Of a DNA stretch of 19,039 nucleotides, positions 1-7,233 are shown one piece after another; the stretch's first letter is position 1, and every line of letters begins with the position of its first letter. A program made the position numbers and the translations under genes. Below the pieces are notes generated by a model. The model had not been told where the DNA came from, made no database searches, and was given only the letters and a program-made list of their open reading frames with translations. Source of the stretch: Bacteroidota bacterium (GTDB lineage Bacteria; Bacteroidota; Bacteroidia; Bacteroidales; UBA4417); the NCBI GenBank assembly GCA_020048595.1, contig JAIFMH010000360.1, forward strand, positions 1 through 19,039. Direction: 5' to 3'.

Positions 1-33
1 ATATAGAAAGAAGGCGTGCAGATTTCATCGAAA
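1..33. repeat. 33-bp inverted copy of part of the PepSY gene
   Basis: Bases 1-33 are the exact reverse complement of bases 335-367, which lie inside the PepSY-type gene and encode about residues 132-142 (HIERRRADFIE). Identity stops at base 34 on the inner side; on the outer side the window ends, so the repeat may be longer. It lies about 60 bases beyond the stop codon of that gene. It could be a real inverted duplication or a fold-back (chimeric) artefact at a contig end; the sequence alone cannot decide. Confidence 0.9.
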
Positions 34-92
34 TAATATCTGGTTTAAGCCATTTATAAATAGTCCGGTTTGAATAGCTTTTTTCATGTCCA

Positions 93-761
93 TTAGAGTC
101 CATGCTCTTTTGGTTCTTCTGAGGATATTCTTCTTTCCCTGATTTTTTGCTTGCGGAGAAGTATTTTCTGTAATCGTTCTTGTTTTAGTTTGCGGAGTCT
201 TTTGGGTCCAAAGTATAACCAAAAGCCGGTTATAGTGAAAACTAACAAGGCCAAACCGATTACTGAAGTATACACCAATTTAAAAACCCCATTCGTTCCG
301 GAATAATAATCAATTATTGACCCATCGTGTATTTTTTCGATGAAATCTGCACGCCTTCTTTCTATATGTAGTAGTTTCCCTGTTACTCCATCCAGCTGGA
401 TACCCCAAAATCCTTCATTGAAAACAAATTTTATCATTCCATCTTCTTTCCTGATATCTATCCGTTCAAGTTCTGATGGCAAGGTTGAAGATATAGAATC
501 ATGAAATATCTTGCTGGCATTTAAATACAAGCTGTCGATTGGAAGCCATTTTTTAAAATCACTTGAAGTTCCCTTGTAAGATTCAGCCAATATTATTCCA
601 CCACTATGTTTCTTCCACCCCAATAAAAGTCCAGTTACTGAAACAATAAAAAAAATAACGAATAAATACACAGCGGTAATCCTGTGTATTTTTCTGAAGA
701 CATTTATCAACTTTCCAGTTGAATATGGGTGTTTTCTTTTTTTATGTATTCCTGTTGGCAT
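93..761 (-). CDS. PepSY-associated two-helix membrane protein
   Basis: The 222-residue product has a basic N-terminus (KKRKHPYSTGK), a first membrane helix at about residues 28-49 (VYLFVIFFIVSVTGLLLGW), a periplasmic part of about 110 residues, a second helix at about 161-185, and a very basic, probably cytoplasmic tail. The segment around residues 117-150 (FWGIQLDGVTGKLLHI, then IHDGSIID) is typical of PepSY-associated membrane proteins. In Bacteroidota such proteins often accompany iron or siderophore uptake genes; their biochemical role is unclear, and no TonB receptor is visible here. The ATG at 759-761 is the only sensible start because the helix-forming region follows directly; no strong ribosome site is seen. 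The gene stands alone, with no convincing promoter box upstream. Part of it is repeated inverted at bases 1-33. Confidence 0.8.
   Translation of the reverse strand: MPTGIHKKRKHPYSTGKLINVFRKIHRITAVYLFVIFFIVSVTGLLLGWKKHSGGIILAESYKGTSSDFKKWLPIDSLYLNASKIFHDSISSTLPSELERIDIRKEDGMIKFVFNEGFWGIQLDGVTGKLLHIERRRADFIEKIHDGSIIDYYSGTNGVFKLVYTSVIGLALLVFTITGFWLYFGPKRLRKLKQERLQKILLRKQKIRERRISSEEPKEHGL
335..367. repeat. Partner arm of the 33-bp inverted repeat
   Basis: This is the copy in its coding context, within the C-terminal half of the PepSY-type gene. The reading frame here is intact and matches the domain, so this arm is the original and bases 1-33 the displaced copy. Confidence 0.9.
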
Positions 762-1123
762 AATTCCGTCTTTTTAACGATAAGCCTGCTTTAACAAGTT
801 GCAGAAACAAATCGTTTAGTACCCGATACAAATTGAAAACCCTAACTAATCTTGATTTTATGAACTCATTATTTCTGATTGACAGAGCTCTGACTGCGAA
901 CTGGAGAAAGTTTGACCTAAAACCTGCAAGAAAGCATAGGAAAGTTAAATCTATAAAGTTCAACTCAATTAACTACAAATTAAACTCTTTTTTAAAAACA
1001 TTCTGAACATATTCTCATTTATTCACCTTTTTGGCGAAATAATTGACACGTCCAAATCGAATCAGAATAGGAGAAAGGAACCAGAAAAACTGGATTAAAA
1101 AGCTTTGCCCTTATATATCAAAA
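762..1123. other. Gene-free stretch upstream of the PepSY gene
   Basis: No supported gene lies here. A 73-codon minus-strand frame (742-963) starts at TTG, overlaps the PepSY start and has no recognisable motif. The stretch is AT-rich and should contain the PepSY promoter, but I find no exact TAnnTTTG box on the minus strand. Confidence 0.5.
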
Positions 1124-1151
1124 AGCTCTGGAACGATACCATTCCGGAGCT
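1124..1151 (-). terminator. Terminator after the metallophosphoesterase gene
   Basis: A 10-bp stem (AGCTCTGGAA with TTCCGGAGCT, one G-T pair) encloses an 8-base loop. Read on the minus strand it is followed by TTTTGATATATAA. It begins 34 bases beyond the stop codon of the minus-strand gene at 1185, as expected for a factor-independent terminator, though the T run is short. Confidence 0.7.
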
Positions 1152-1184
1152 ACTTAATATTGAATTTTAAGAAATTCAGTTAAG

Positions 1185-1901
1185 TTAAAAGTCCAGGTTT
1201 GGCTGCACAAGCAATTCCATAGTATTTAATTCGAGTGCCAGCAAGTTCCCAAAACCTGGCTTATCAGTCAGGTACACTCCGTTATCAAGATCAATAAACT
1301 GAAATGAGTTCGAAATTATTGATTGATGAATAAAATCAAGTGTAACCGGTACATGACCATGTATAATTTTACGATTCCCAAGTTTTACTGGATCAATCTT
1401 GTATTCACGGATCCACATCATCGATTGGGTATCTGCAAAAATATCTTCAATCTCAAAATTGAATCCGGCATGTACAATCAGGAAGTTTTTCCATTTTATA
1501 TAGTAATTAAGCGACTCGATCCACTCAATATACATTTCCGGGATTGCACCTACCGTAAAAGCATTGAAACTCTGCAAAGTCTCCGAACCACCATACATCA
1601 TCCAATCCTTAAAGGAAGAGGACTTCAGATTCAGCATCTTCCGCAATCCTGATTTTGTTTGCTCCTCACGAAATACTTTCGCCATATACTCTTCATGATT
1701 GCCTTTTATCACAGTGGTTTTGATTCCACTCTTCTCAAGCTTCAAAATATAGTCGATTACGCCTTTGCTGGCAGGACCCCGGTCGATAACATCACCAAGA
1801 AAAATAAGGGCATCCTCCTTCTGCAGCCCTATCAGATCTTCGACAAGCGTTTGAAGCGTAAGCAAGCAACCATGTACATCGGGTATAACCCAGGTTCTCA
1901 T
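1185..1901 (-). CDS. PPP-family metallophosphoesterase (Ser/Thr phosphatase-like)
   Basis: The 238-residue cytoplasmic protein carries the full metal-binding signature of the PPP branch of calcineurin-like phosphoesterases: PDVHG (Asp8, His10), GDVIDRGP (36-43), GNHEE (67-71), VHAG (143-146) and HGH (181-183). These residues hold two metal ions that activate water for phosphoester cleavage. Relatives include bacterial PrpE/PphA-type protein phosphatases and diadenosine tetraphosphatases; the substrate cannot be read from the sequence. The length fits the family. The ATG at 1899-1901 places the first motif at residue 8, as is usual. There is no Shine-Dalgarno site, and the start codon lies only 11 bases beyond the T run of the terminator that follows gpmA, with no promoter box between, so expression may depend on read-through or on a promoter inside gpmA. 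Confidence 0.88.
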   Translation of the reverse strand: MRTWVIPDVHGCLLTLQTLVEDLIGLQKEDALIFLGDVIDRGPASKGVIDYILKLEKSGIKTTVIKGNHEEYMAKVFREEQTKSGLRKMLNLKSSSFKDWMMYGGSETLQSFNAFTVGAIPEMYIEWIESLNYYIKWKNFLIVHAGFNFEIEDIFADTQSMMWIREYKIDPVKLGNRKIIHGHVPVTLDFIHQSIISNSFQFIDLDNGVYLTDKPGFGNLLALELNTMELLVQPNLDF

Positions 1902-1912
1902 ACTAAATATAT

Positions 1913-1946
1913 AAAAAAGTTCCCTCTCTTTAACGGAAAGGGAACT
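1913..1946 (-). terminator. Strong terminator between gpmA and the phosphoesterase
   Basis: An 8-bp perfect stem (AGTTCCCT, 1918-1925, with AGGGAACT, 1939-1946) has a 13-base loop and, on the minus strand, is followed by six T residues (complement of 1913-1918). It starts 12 bases past the gpmA stop and ends 11 bases before the next start codon, so it lies entirely in the intergenic gap and would form in any read-through message. Confidence 0.85.
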
Positions 1947-1958
1947 CTAATTATTTTA

Positions 1959-2705
1959 CTATTTCTTCGATTTACCTTGATTGGCAACTTCGTCCATTAG
2001 TTTTTTAATAACTTCAGGATCACCAAGAAAATAATCTTTTACAAAATTCAGGTTATCATCAAACTCAAAAACATAAGGAATACCTGTTGGCAGGTTCAGA
2101 TTAACAATATCCTGATCACTTATACCTTTAACGTGTTTAATAACTGCACGCAGGCTGTTACCATGCGCTGCTACAAGAATCTGATCGTGATTGCGTAATG
2201 ATTCGCGGATTTCCGATTCCCAATAAGGAACCATGCGATCTACAGTATCTTTGAGCGATTCAGTAACCGGTGCCTGGTTACCAATTGCTGCATACTTAGG
2301 ATCGAGGCGTGGATTACGTGGATCGTTGGCATCAAGTTCAGCCGGAGGAATATCATAGCTGCGACGCCATACCAATACCTGTGCATCACCATATTTTTCA
2401 GCAGTTTCGGCTTTGTTCAATCCTTGCAGGTTGCCATAATGTTTTTCGTTCAGGCGCCAGCTCTTCTCCACCTGTATCCACATCAGGTCCATTTCTTCCA
2501 ACACCAGGTTCAGTGTTTTTATTGCTCTTTTCAGATAGGAAGTATAAGCCAGACGGAAATCGAATCCATTTTCTTTCAATACTTTACCAGCTTCGGTGGC
2601 TTCTTTAATGCCACGTTCCGAAAGATCCACATCGGTCCATCCTGTGAAACGGTTTTCTTTGTTCCAATCGCTCTCGCCATGGCGCAGAAGTACTAATTTT
2701 TTCAT
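1959..2705 (-). CDS. gpmA: 2,3-bisphosphoglycerate-dependent phosphoglycerate mutase
   Basis: The enzyme interconverts 3- and 2-phosphoglycerate in glycolysis and gluconeogenesis through a phosphohistidine. The 248-residue length matches the dPGM family (E. coli GpmA about 250). Visible are LLRHGESDWN (catalytic His9), the substrate loop NRFTGWTDVDLSERG (18-32), RLNEKHYGNLQG with general acid Glu87 (84-95), and the second catalytic segment AAHGNSLRA (His181). The C-terminal tail (GKSKK) is basic, as in the mobile tail of the family. The ATG at 2703-2705 follows a leader of about 60 bases with a TACATTTG promoter box at 2772-2779. The metallophosphoesterase lies downstream on the same strand but behind a strong terminator, so gpmA is probably mostly monocistronic. 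Confidence 0.97.
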   Translation of the reverse strand: MKKLVLLRHGESDWNKENRFTGWTDVDLSERGIKEATEAGKVLKENGFDFRLAYTSYLKRAIKTLNLVLEEMDLMWIQVEKSWRLNEKHYGNLQGLNKAETAEKYGDAQVLVWRRSYDIPPAELDANDPRNPRLDPKYAAIGNQAPVTESLKDTVDRMVPYWESEIRESLRNHDQILVAAHGNSLRAVIKHVKGISDQDIVNLNLPTGIPYVFEFDDNLNFVKDYFLGDPEVIKKLMDEVANQGKSKK

Positions 2706-2771
2706 GCTTTTGTAATTTTATTATATATAATTATCTGAATGTCAATTGAATTAATTTTTTATTCCTTTTTG

Positions 2772-2803
2772 CAAATGTACAATTATATGATAATTTGAGC
2801 AAG
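2772..2803 (-). promoter_or_regulatory. Bacteroidota-type promoter of gpmA
   Basis: On the minus strand TACATTTG (complement of 2772-2779) matches the -7 consensus TAnnTTTG exactly. About 20 bases upstream, CTTG (complement of 2800-2803) approximates the -33 TTTG box. Transcription would start near 2765, leaving a leader of about 60 bases. Confidence 0.65.
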
Positions 2804-2861
2804 TACTTTTTCTGATTAAATGTAAAGTTTGTTAAACAGTAAATGTTAAATGGCAGATGTG

Positions 2862-2888
2862 CTATTTCGGACATTATATGTCGAATAG
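2862..2888. repeat. Imperfect palindrome in the gpmA / deacetylase intergenic region
   Basis: CTATT (2862-2866) pairs with AATAG (2884-2888), C2868 with G2883, and GACAT (2870-2874) with ATGTC (2878-2882), around a 3-base centre. The result is a near-palindrome of 27 bases with two unpaired bases. It lies about 60 bases upstream of the gpmA -33 box and about 150 upstream of the deacetylase promoter, so it could be a regulator site for either gene. No regulator is identifiable. Confidence 0.4.
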
Positions 2889-3035
2889 TTGAACGGACCC
2901 GATCCCTGTTATTTATATTATGAAAATTTAAAATCCCAATATATTAAACAATTGATAACAAACTAATTAGCTTTCAATTCCAAAATCCAACATACAACAT
3001 CTTTTATCGCACATCCGACATCAGGAATAACTCCC

Positions 3036-3043
3036 TACTTTTG
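3036..3043 (+). promoter_or_regulatory. Promoter -7 box of the deacetylase gene
   Basis: TACTTTTG matches TAnnTTTG exactly and lies 17 bases upstream of the ATG at 3061. Transcription would start near 3050, giving a leader of about 10 bases. No TTTG -33 box is seen at the usual distance. Confidence 0.6.
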
Positions 3044-3060
3044 CAGTTTAAATTTTAGCA

Positions 3061-3690
3061 ATGAATTTTTATTCCGCACCATTCTGGATCAGAGCTATAT
3101 ACCCGCAGGGCCTTATCTGGGGTGTGCCAACAAAACAACGTGAAGTATTTCTTACTTTTGATGACGGACCTGTTCCAGAGGTTACACCATTGGTGCTCAG
3201 CATTCTGAAAAAATATAATGTGAAAGCTACTTTTTTCTGTGTAGGCGAAAATGTGGATAAACACCCTGAAGTTTTCGATCTCCTGTTGAAAGATGGTCAT
3301 GCCATCGGCAATCACACATACCATCACGTAAAGGCATGGAAAACAGATATCAACTCATATCTGTCAGAAGTAGAGCAATGCAATCAGCTGGTAAAAAGCA
3401 ATTTGTTCAGACCACCGCACGGGCAGATCACCAGGAAAATTTCAAAAATTCTGAGAAAAGAGTACCGGATTATTATGTGGAGCGCTCTCAGCGGTGATTA
3501 TGATAAAAAACTCAGCAAAGATCAATGCCTTGCAAACGCAGTAAATAATACCCGACCAGGTTCTGTAATAGTTTTTCACGACAGCATGAAAGCCAGGGAG
3601 AGGATGGAATACGCACTTCCTCTATACATTGAATATTGTATGAAGAATGGGTACACTTTTGGTAAATTCGACTCACTGAAAATGCAATAA
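3061..3690 (+). CDS. NodB-type polysaccharide deacetylase family protein
   Basis: The 209-residue protein is almost entirely a NodB homology domain (carbohydrate esterase 4 fold), which removes N-acetyl groups from glycans with a bound metal. Motifs appear in order: FLTFDDGP (30-37; Asp34 the base, Asp35 a metal ligand), GNHTYHH (84-90; metal ligands His85 and His89), RPPHG (117-121), the tryptophan segment IMWSALSGDYD (138-148), and VFHDS (171-175; His173 the acid). All catalytic residues are present. No signal peptide or membrane helix is evident at the N-terminus (MNFYSAPFWIRAIYPQGLIWG), so location and substrate are unclear; small forms of this kind are common in Bacteroidota. The start is supported by the promoter box 17 bases upstream. 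It is divergent from gpmA and convergent with the M1 peptidase gene. Confidence 0.88.
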   Translation: MNFYSAPFWIRAIYPQGLIWGVPTKQREVFLTFDDGPVPEVTPLVLSILKKYNVKATFFCVGENVDKHPEVFDLLLKDGHAIGNHTYHHVKAWKTDINSYLSEVEQCNQLVKSNLFRPPHGQITRKISKILRKEYRIIMWSALSGDYDKKLSKDQCLANAVNNTRPGSVIVFHDSMKARERMEYALPLYIEYCMKNGYTFGKFDSLKMQ

Positions 3691-3733
3691 TCTGACATTC
3701 AAAGTCTTTTACTTTAAACGCAAAATTGTCAGA
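3691..3733. terminator. Hairpin between convergent genes, possible two-way terminator
   Basis: Directly after the deacetylase stop, TCTGACA (3691-3697) pairs with TGTCAGA (3727-3733), and a second stem AAAGT/ACTTT (3701-3705 with 3711-3715) sits inside. The flanks are only moderately T-rich on either strand, so this is a weak terminator at best. It lies between two convergent genes and could serve both. Confidence 0.4.
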
Positions 3734-3789
3734 ATTTGGATTTCAAAGAAGTTTAAATGAAGTGATTGATGGACGATGAGAAGTTATCC

Positions 3790-5742
3790 CTATCTTTTTA
3801 CAATGAACTTTCTTATAACAACACCTTCGTTGTATGAAATCCTAAGCAGATACATTCCTGAGCTAAGAAGTTGAGTATTGATCTCACAAAAGTTTTCACT
3901 CTCATTTTTCAGTTGTAAAGACTCCCGTTTCCCTTCCATATTCGAAATTTCGAGAGCGTTAATCTTGCCAAGGTTGTGCTGAACAAGCAAATAATCATTT
4001 GCAGGATTTGGCATAAGTTTGAGTTCCTTTCCAACAGGGAGATTATCAAAACCAAGTGTAGTTGTATTATTGTATGAAAGCAGCCAAAGATCAGGATCAA
4101 ATACTATAGAGTCTATTGTAAAACCAGTTATTATGGGAAACGTCTCACCTGAAAATGTATGATTGAATACAATAACGGTATCCTTCCCTTCTCCAAAAAA
4201 CTGAATAGGGACAGGCATTTCGAAGAAACTAACCGAAGCGTGTGACTGGCTTTGATAAATTGCAACGTTTGCCTTTTGATCAACCGACTGCCCGACAGAA
4301 ACTGTATACTTAGGAAAACCCTGGCCATACAGCCAATCGGCGAAAAAACCAGTAAGGTCGCGCCCTGATATTGTTTCCATATGTGTTTTAAAATCATCAG
4401 AAAGTGCAAATCCATGCTTCAGTTCCGGGTCATTTAAATAGTTTTTGATACCAGCAAAAAAGTCTTCATCGCCAATAACCCAGCGTAACATATGTAAAAG
4501 CAGAGCGCCTTTGCTGTATGAAAGTCGTCCGTCGAAAATACGACCAACACTGGTTGTATCAGTGCAATACACTGAACCACCCGGATAACGGCATATGTTT
4601 GAAATATTATTGAATTTCCAGAGATTCCAGTAAAACTGATTACTGGATTCATACATGAGTCCTGCACAATAGGTTGCAAAACCTTCGTTAAGCCAGATAT
4701 CGCTCCATGAGCCACAGGTTATCATATCTCCAAACCATTGGTGTGCCAGCTCATGAGCAATAATCTCAGCATTAAAAGCTCCTTTTCCCAGAAAAGTCAT
4801 AGTTTGGTGTTCCATACCTCCGCCCCACCCAAACTGTGCATGTCCATACTTTTCAGCACGAAACGGATAAGGCCCGAAAAGATCCTCGAAAAGAGCTAAA
4901 CTTGGCAGAACCGACTTGGCATTAGTCCGAAGCACAACTGAATCTTCAGGATAAACATAATTCAATATTTCGAGCGAATCGGTTCCTGTAATATAATAAT
5001 CGGAAAAACGTGCATAATTAGTTGAAGCAATGGCAATAAGATACGAAACAACCGGATATCGGTGTTTCCAATGTGCAAGTACAGAATTTGAGGAGTAAGG
5101 CGTTTCACTGATCAGCACTCCATTGCTTGCCACATGATTTCCCTTTGGAGTAACAACATACATATCAATCGAATCTATCTTGTCGGTAAGGTCATTTTTC
5201 GAAGGCCACCAGTCGGAGGCACCGTATGGTTCGGAGAGTGTCCACATGCCCGGAGCACCGCTATGAATTTCGTTGCCAAATGATCCGAAACCACTTGTTG
5301 TAGGATTACCATGATAGTATACTGTGACTGAATCTAAAGCACCTGCAGGAATTGTAACACCAAAGGGAATTGTAATCACATTGCCGGAGTGAGTTACATT
5401 TCGCTTTACTCCCCGGTAAAAAGCTGAGTCGGCCGACATGGAAGCATATAATTCAAATTGTATACTGCTCATATCAGGCTGAGATGCAATAAAATGGGAA
5501 GTTACCGAACCATTGATATAAGTTTTGGCAGGATCAGCAAATAAGAAGAAACGGTGGTATTTTAAATCGTAATTATTCACAATGAGTTGCTCATAAGGTC
5601 GTGCAAGTCTTTGATGAGCTGACTTTTCACTTTCGGAAATCAGTTGAAGGTTTTTTAGCGAAGGTTCTTGCTGGGCGAACAAGCCGTCAGCCTTGGAAAA
5701 AATCAGGAAAAAGATCAATAGCAGGAAGTGAGAAGTTTTCAT
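3790..5742 (-). CDS. Secreted M1-family metallopeptidase with type IX sorting tail
   Basis: The 650-residue protein starts with a clear signal peptide (MKTSHFLLLIFFLIFSKADG, cleavage likely after LFA), continues with an M1 beta-sandwich domain, then the catalytic domain: GGMEHQ (about 308-313), HELAHQWFGD (from 330; zinc ligands His330 and His334, catalytic Glu331), third ligand Glu353 in LNEGFA, and the transition-state tyrosine in YSKGALLLHM. The last 80 or so residues form a Por/type IX tail (KLMPNPANDYLLV through SSGMYLLRI to KFIVKR). It is therefore expected to cleave N-terminal residues from peptides outside the cell or on its surface. The usual GxMEN exopeptidase motif reads GGMEH. I start at the ATG 5740-5742: the frame extends to a TTG at 5772, but that triplet is part of the promoter box, and the signal peptide begins at this ATG. 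Confidence 0.93.
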   Translation of the reverse strand: MKTSHFLLLIFFLIFSKADGLFAQQEPSLKNLQLISESEKSAHQRLARPYEQLIVNNYDLKYHRFFLFADPAKTYINGSVTSHFIASQPDMSSIQFELYASMSADSAFYRGVKRNVTHSGNVITIPFGVTIPAGALDSVTVYYHGNPTTSGFGSFGNEIHSGAPGMWTLSEPYGASDWWPSKNDLTDKIDSIDMYVVTPKGNHVASNGVLISETPYSSNSVLAHWKHRYPVVSYLIAIASTNYARFSDYYITGTDSLEILNYVYPEDSVVLRTNAKSVLPSLALFEDLFGPYPFRAEKYGHAQFGWGGGMEHQTMTFLGKGAFNAEIIAHELAHQWFGDMITCGSWSDIWLNEGFATYCAGLMYESSNQFYWNLWKFNNISNICRYPGGSVYCTDTTSVGRIFDGRLSYSKGALLLHMLRWVIGDEDFFAGIKNYLNDPELKHGFALSDDFKTHMETISGRDLTGFFADWLYGQGFPKYTVSVGQSVDQKANVAIYQSQSHASVSFFEMPVPIQFFGEGKDTVIVFNHTFSGETFPIITGFTIDSIVFDPDLWLLSYNNTTTLGFDNLPVGKELKLMPNPANDYLLVQHNLGKINALEISNMEGKRESLQLKNESENFCEINTQLLSSGMYLLRISYNEGVVIRKFIVKR

Positions 5743-5769
5743 GTAAGGAACAGTGAGGGTTTTCGAATA

Positions 5770-5777
5770 CAAAGATA
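5770..5777 (-). promoter_or_regulatory. Promoter -7 box of the M1 peptidase gene
   Basis: On the minus strand TATCTTTG matches TAnnTTTG exactly. Transcription would begin near 5763, about 20 bases before the ATG at 5742. A CAAA at 5800-5803 (TTTG on the minus strand) could be the -33 box, although the 22-base spacing is slightly long. Confidence 0.65.
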
Positions 5778-5907
5778 CTCAACTATGGATAAACCAATGC
5801 AAATGAATTACATACTTTCTGAAAATCTGAAATGTAAACAAAACTATATCCCGGTTTACATAAAACGATCTGGATGATAATCTTATCCGGGTATATGATG
5901 ATGTTCA

Positions 5908-5939
5908 TTGTAGTATCTTTGTTTCGGTAAATACTACAA
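5908..5939 (+). promoter_or_regulatory. AI-2E gene promoter embedded in a 9-bp dyad
   Basis: TATCTTTG at 5914-5921 matches the -7 consensus exactly, about 55 bases before the ATG at 5977. It is overlapped by a perfect inverted repeat, TTGTAGTAT (5908-5916) and ATACTACAA (5931-5939), with a 14-base spacer. The left arm enters the -7 box and the right arm covers the expected transcription start (near 5928 to 5930) and early transcribed bases. This is the geometry of a repressor operator; no candidate regulator is encoded beside it. Confidence 0.6.
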
Positions 5940-5976
5940 CGTTTTTCAGTTGAAGTGGAGTTGAAAAACAAGAAAC

Positions 5977-7047
5977 ATGTTAATTAATAAAAACAGACAG
6001 TTTATGAATCAGGCAAATCAACTGGCAACGACAAACAAATTATTGTTAATACTTGTAGTTCCGGTTGTATTCTATGTAATAAAACTACTCTCGTTTATTT
6101 TTATCCCGTTAGTAGCCGCGCTTTTTGTAGCATTGTTGTTTATGCCTCTGATGCGCTGGAGCTTTAAGAAAAATATCCACCGGTCAATTACACTGACTTC
6201 AGTGGTAATAATCCTTTTTGCATTAATCCGCGCAATTATTGAATTAATAAAATTAAGCAGCAGAGAAATTCTAAATACCGGTGCCGCTTTCTGGAATGAT
6301 GTTTTTGCAAGAATAAATGTTCATTTACTGCCGCTTTTGGAACTGCTTGGTTTCGAAAATGGATCAGGAGAAACCTCATTGAGTGATGTATTGCATAGTC
6401 AAAAACTGGCGAATGCGCTTTATGAAAATATTGGATCTATGATAGCCTTTATTCAGAGTGCATCTGCCATGTTTCTGATAGCCATGTTTTTTATCGTTCT
6501 GCTTTTAGCCGGTTCGGTTAACATTCAAAAACTTATGGAGGATACCATATTCAAAAGCAGGCTGCCATCCATTCGTACTTTTATTTCAATCGAAAGGTCT
6601 ATCGTTAAATTTTTGATTGTTAAGTTTTTAATTAGTTTGGCTACCGGCATCTCCTTTAGTATTGCCTGTTATTTATTTGGCATCAAATTCCCTGTATTCT
6701 GGGGGCTTTTAGCATTTGTATTGAATTTCATTCAAATGGTCGGCTCAATTATTTCAACAGCATTGCTGGCATTATTCTCTATTGCTCAAATAGATCATAC
6801 AGGCACTCTGGTTGCATTTATTATACTAATTATCGGGATTCAGATTTTATTTGGAAGCATACTAGAACCGATTTTTATGGGACAAACATTCTCAATTAAT
6901 ACTATTACCATACTTTTCATGCTTATGCTTTGGGGTTTCTTATGGGGAGTTGCGGGTTTGATCCTTGCAGTACCAATCACTGTGGTTTTAAAAACTGTTT
7001 TCGAACAATTCCCCCGTACACAGATTATTTCAAAAATTATGTCATAA
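5977..7047 (+). CDS. AI-2E family permease
   Basis: A 356-residue integral membrane protein with about eight hydrophobic segments (approximately 21-36, 39-57, 70-88, 158-178, 213-233, 237-262, 276-296 and 305-335) and the soluble insertion between the third and fourth that typifies the family. Conserved stretches are FWGLLAFVLNFIQMVGSIIS (241-260), LEPIFMGQTFSIN (296-308) and the final GFLWGVAGLILAVPI (320-334). The family exports or exchanges small solutes; some members act as Na+/H+ antiporters and E. coli TqsA was linked to autoinducer-2, but the substrate here is unknown. The start is not certain: ATG at 5977 or at 6004 (residue 10) both follow A-rich leaders. The gene is divergent from the M1 peptidase and convergent with the activase fusion. 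Confidence 0.9.
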   Translation: MLINKNRQFMNQANQLATTNKLLLILVVPVVFYVIKLLSFIFIPLVAALFVALLFMPLMRWSFKKNIHRSITLTSVVIILFALIRAIIELIKLSSREILNTGAAFWNDVFARINVHLLPLLELLGFENGSGETSLSDVLHSQKLANALYENIGSMIAFIQSASAMFLIAMFFIVLLLAGSVNIQKLMEDTIFKSRLPSIRTFISIERSIVKFLIVKFLISLATGISFSIACYLFGIKFPVFWGLLAFVLNFIQMVGSIISTALLALFSIAQIDHTGTLVAFIILIIGIQILFGSILEPIFMGQTFSINTITILFMLMLWGFLWGVAGLILAVPITVVLKTVFEQFPRTQIISKIMS

Positions 7048-7049
7048 AC

Positions 7050-7084
7050 TATATGAAGAGAATAAGAGTTGCCTGTTTCATATA
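7050..7084 (+). terminator. Weak hairpin after the AI-2E gene
   Basis: TATATGAA (7050-7057) pairs with TTCATATA (7077-7084) across a 19-base loop, three bases after the stop codon. The stem is AT-rich and followed by only a short ATT run, so termination here is doubtful. Confidence 0.3.
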
Positions 7085-7160
7085 ATTCCGGTTTATAACT
7101 CCGAATAATATAAGTATATTGAAATATTCAGAAAACTGGTAGAAAACACAACATACCTTT

Positions 7161-7201
7161 AAACAAAATCCCTTCAAAAGTTAAAAACCTTTGAAGGGAT
7201 T
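7161..7201 (-). terminator. Strong terminator of the activase fusion gene
   Basis: A perfect 12-bp stem, AATCCCTTCAAA (7167-7178) with TTTGAAGGGATT (7190-7201), has an 11-base loop. On the minus strand it is followed by TTTTGTTT (complement of 7161-7168, overlapping the stem end). It lies 33 bases past the stop at 7234 and could also stop read-through from the convergent AI-2E gene. Confidence 0.85.
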
Positions 7202-7233
7202 GAAATTGAAATTCGATCTATCCAATTAATATA

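Noticed and set aside
742..963. 73-codon minus-strand frame upstream of the PepSY gene
   Set aside because: It begins at TTG, overlaps the PepSY start in another frame, has no motif or ribosome site, and looks like a chance frame.
5743..5772. N-terminal extension of the M1 peptidase from a TTG
   Set aside because: The TTG is part of the TATCTTTG promoter box, and the signal peptide starts at the ATG 5742.
5783..5971. 62-codon minus-strand frame between the M1 peptidase and AI-2E genes
   Set aside because: It covers both divergent promoter regions, starts inside the AI-2E leader, and shows no recognisable protein features.
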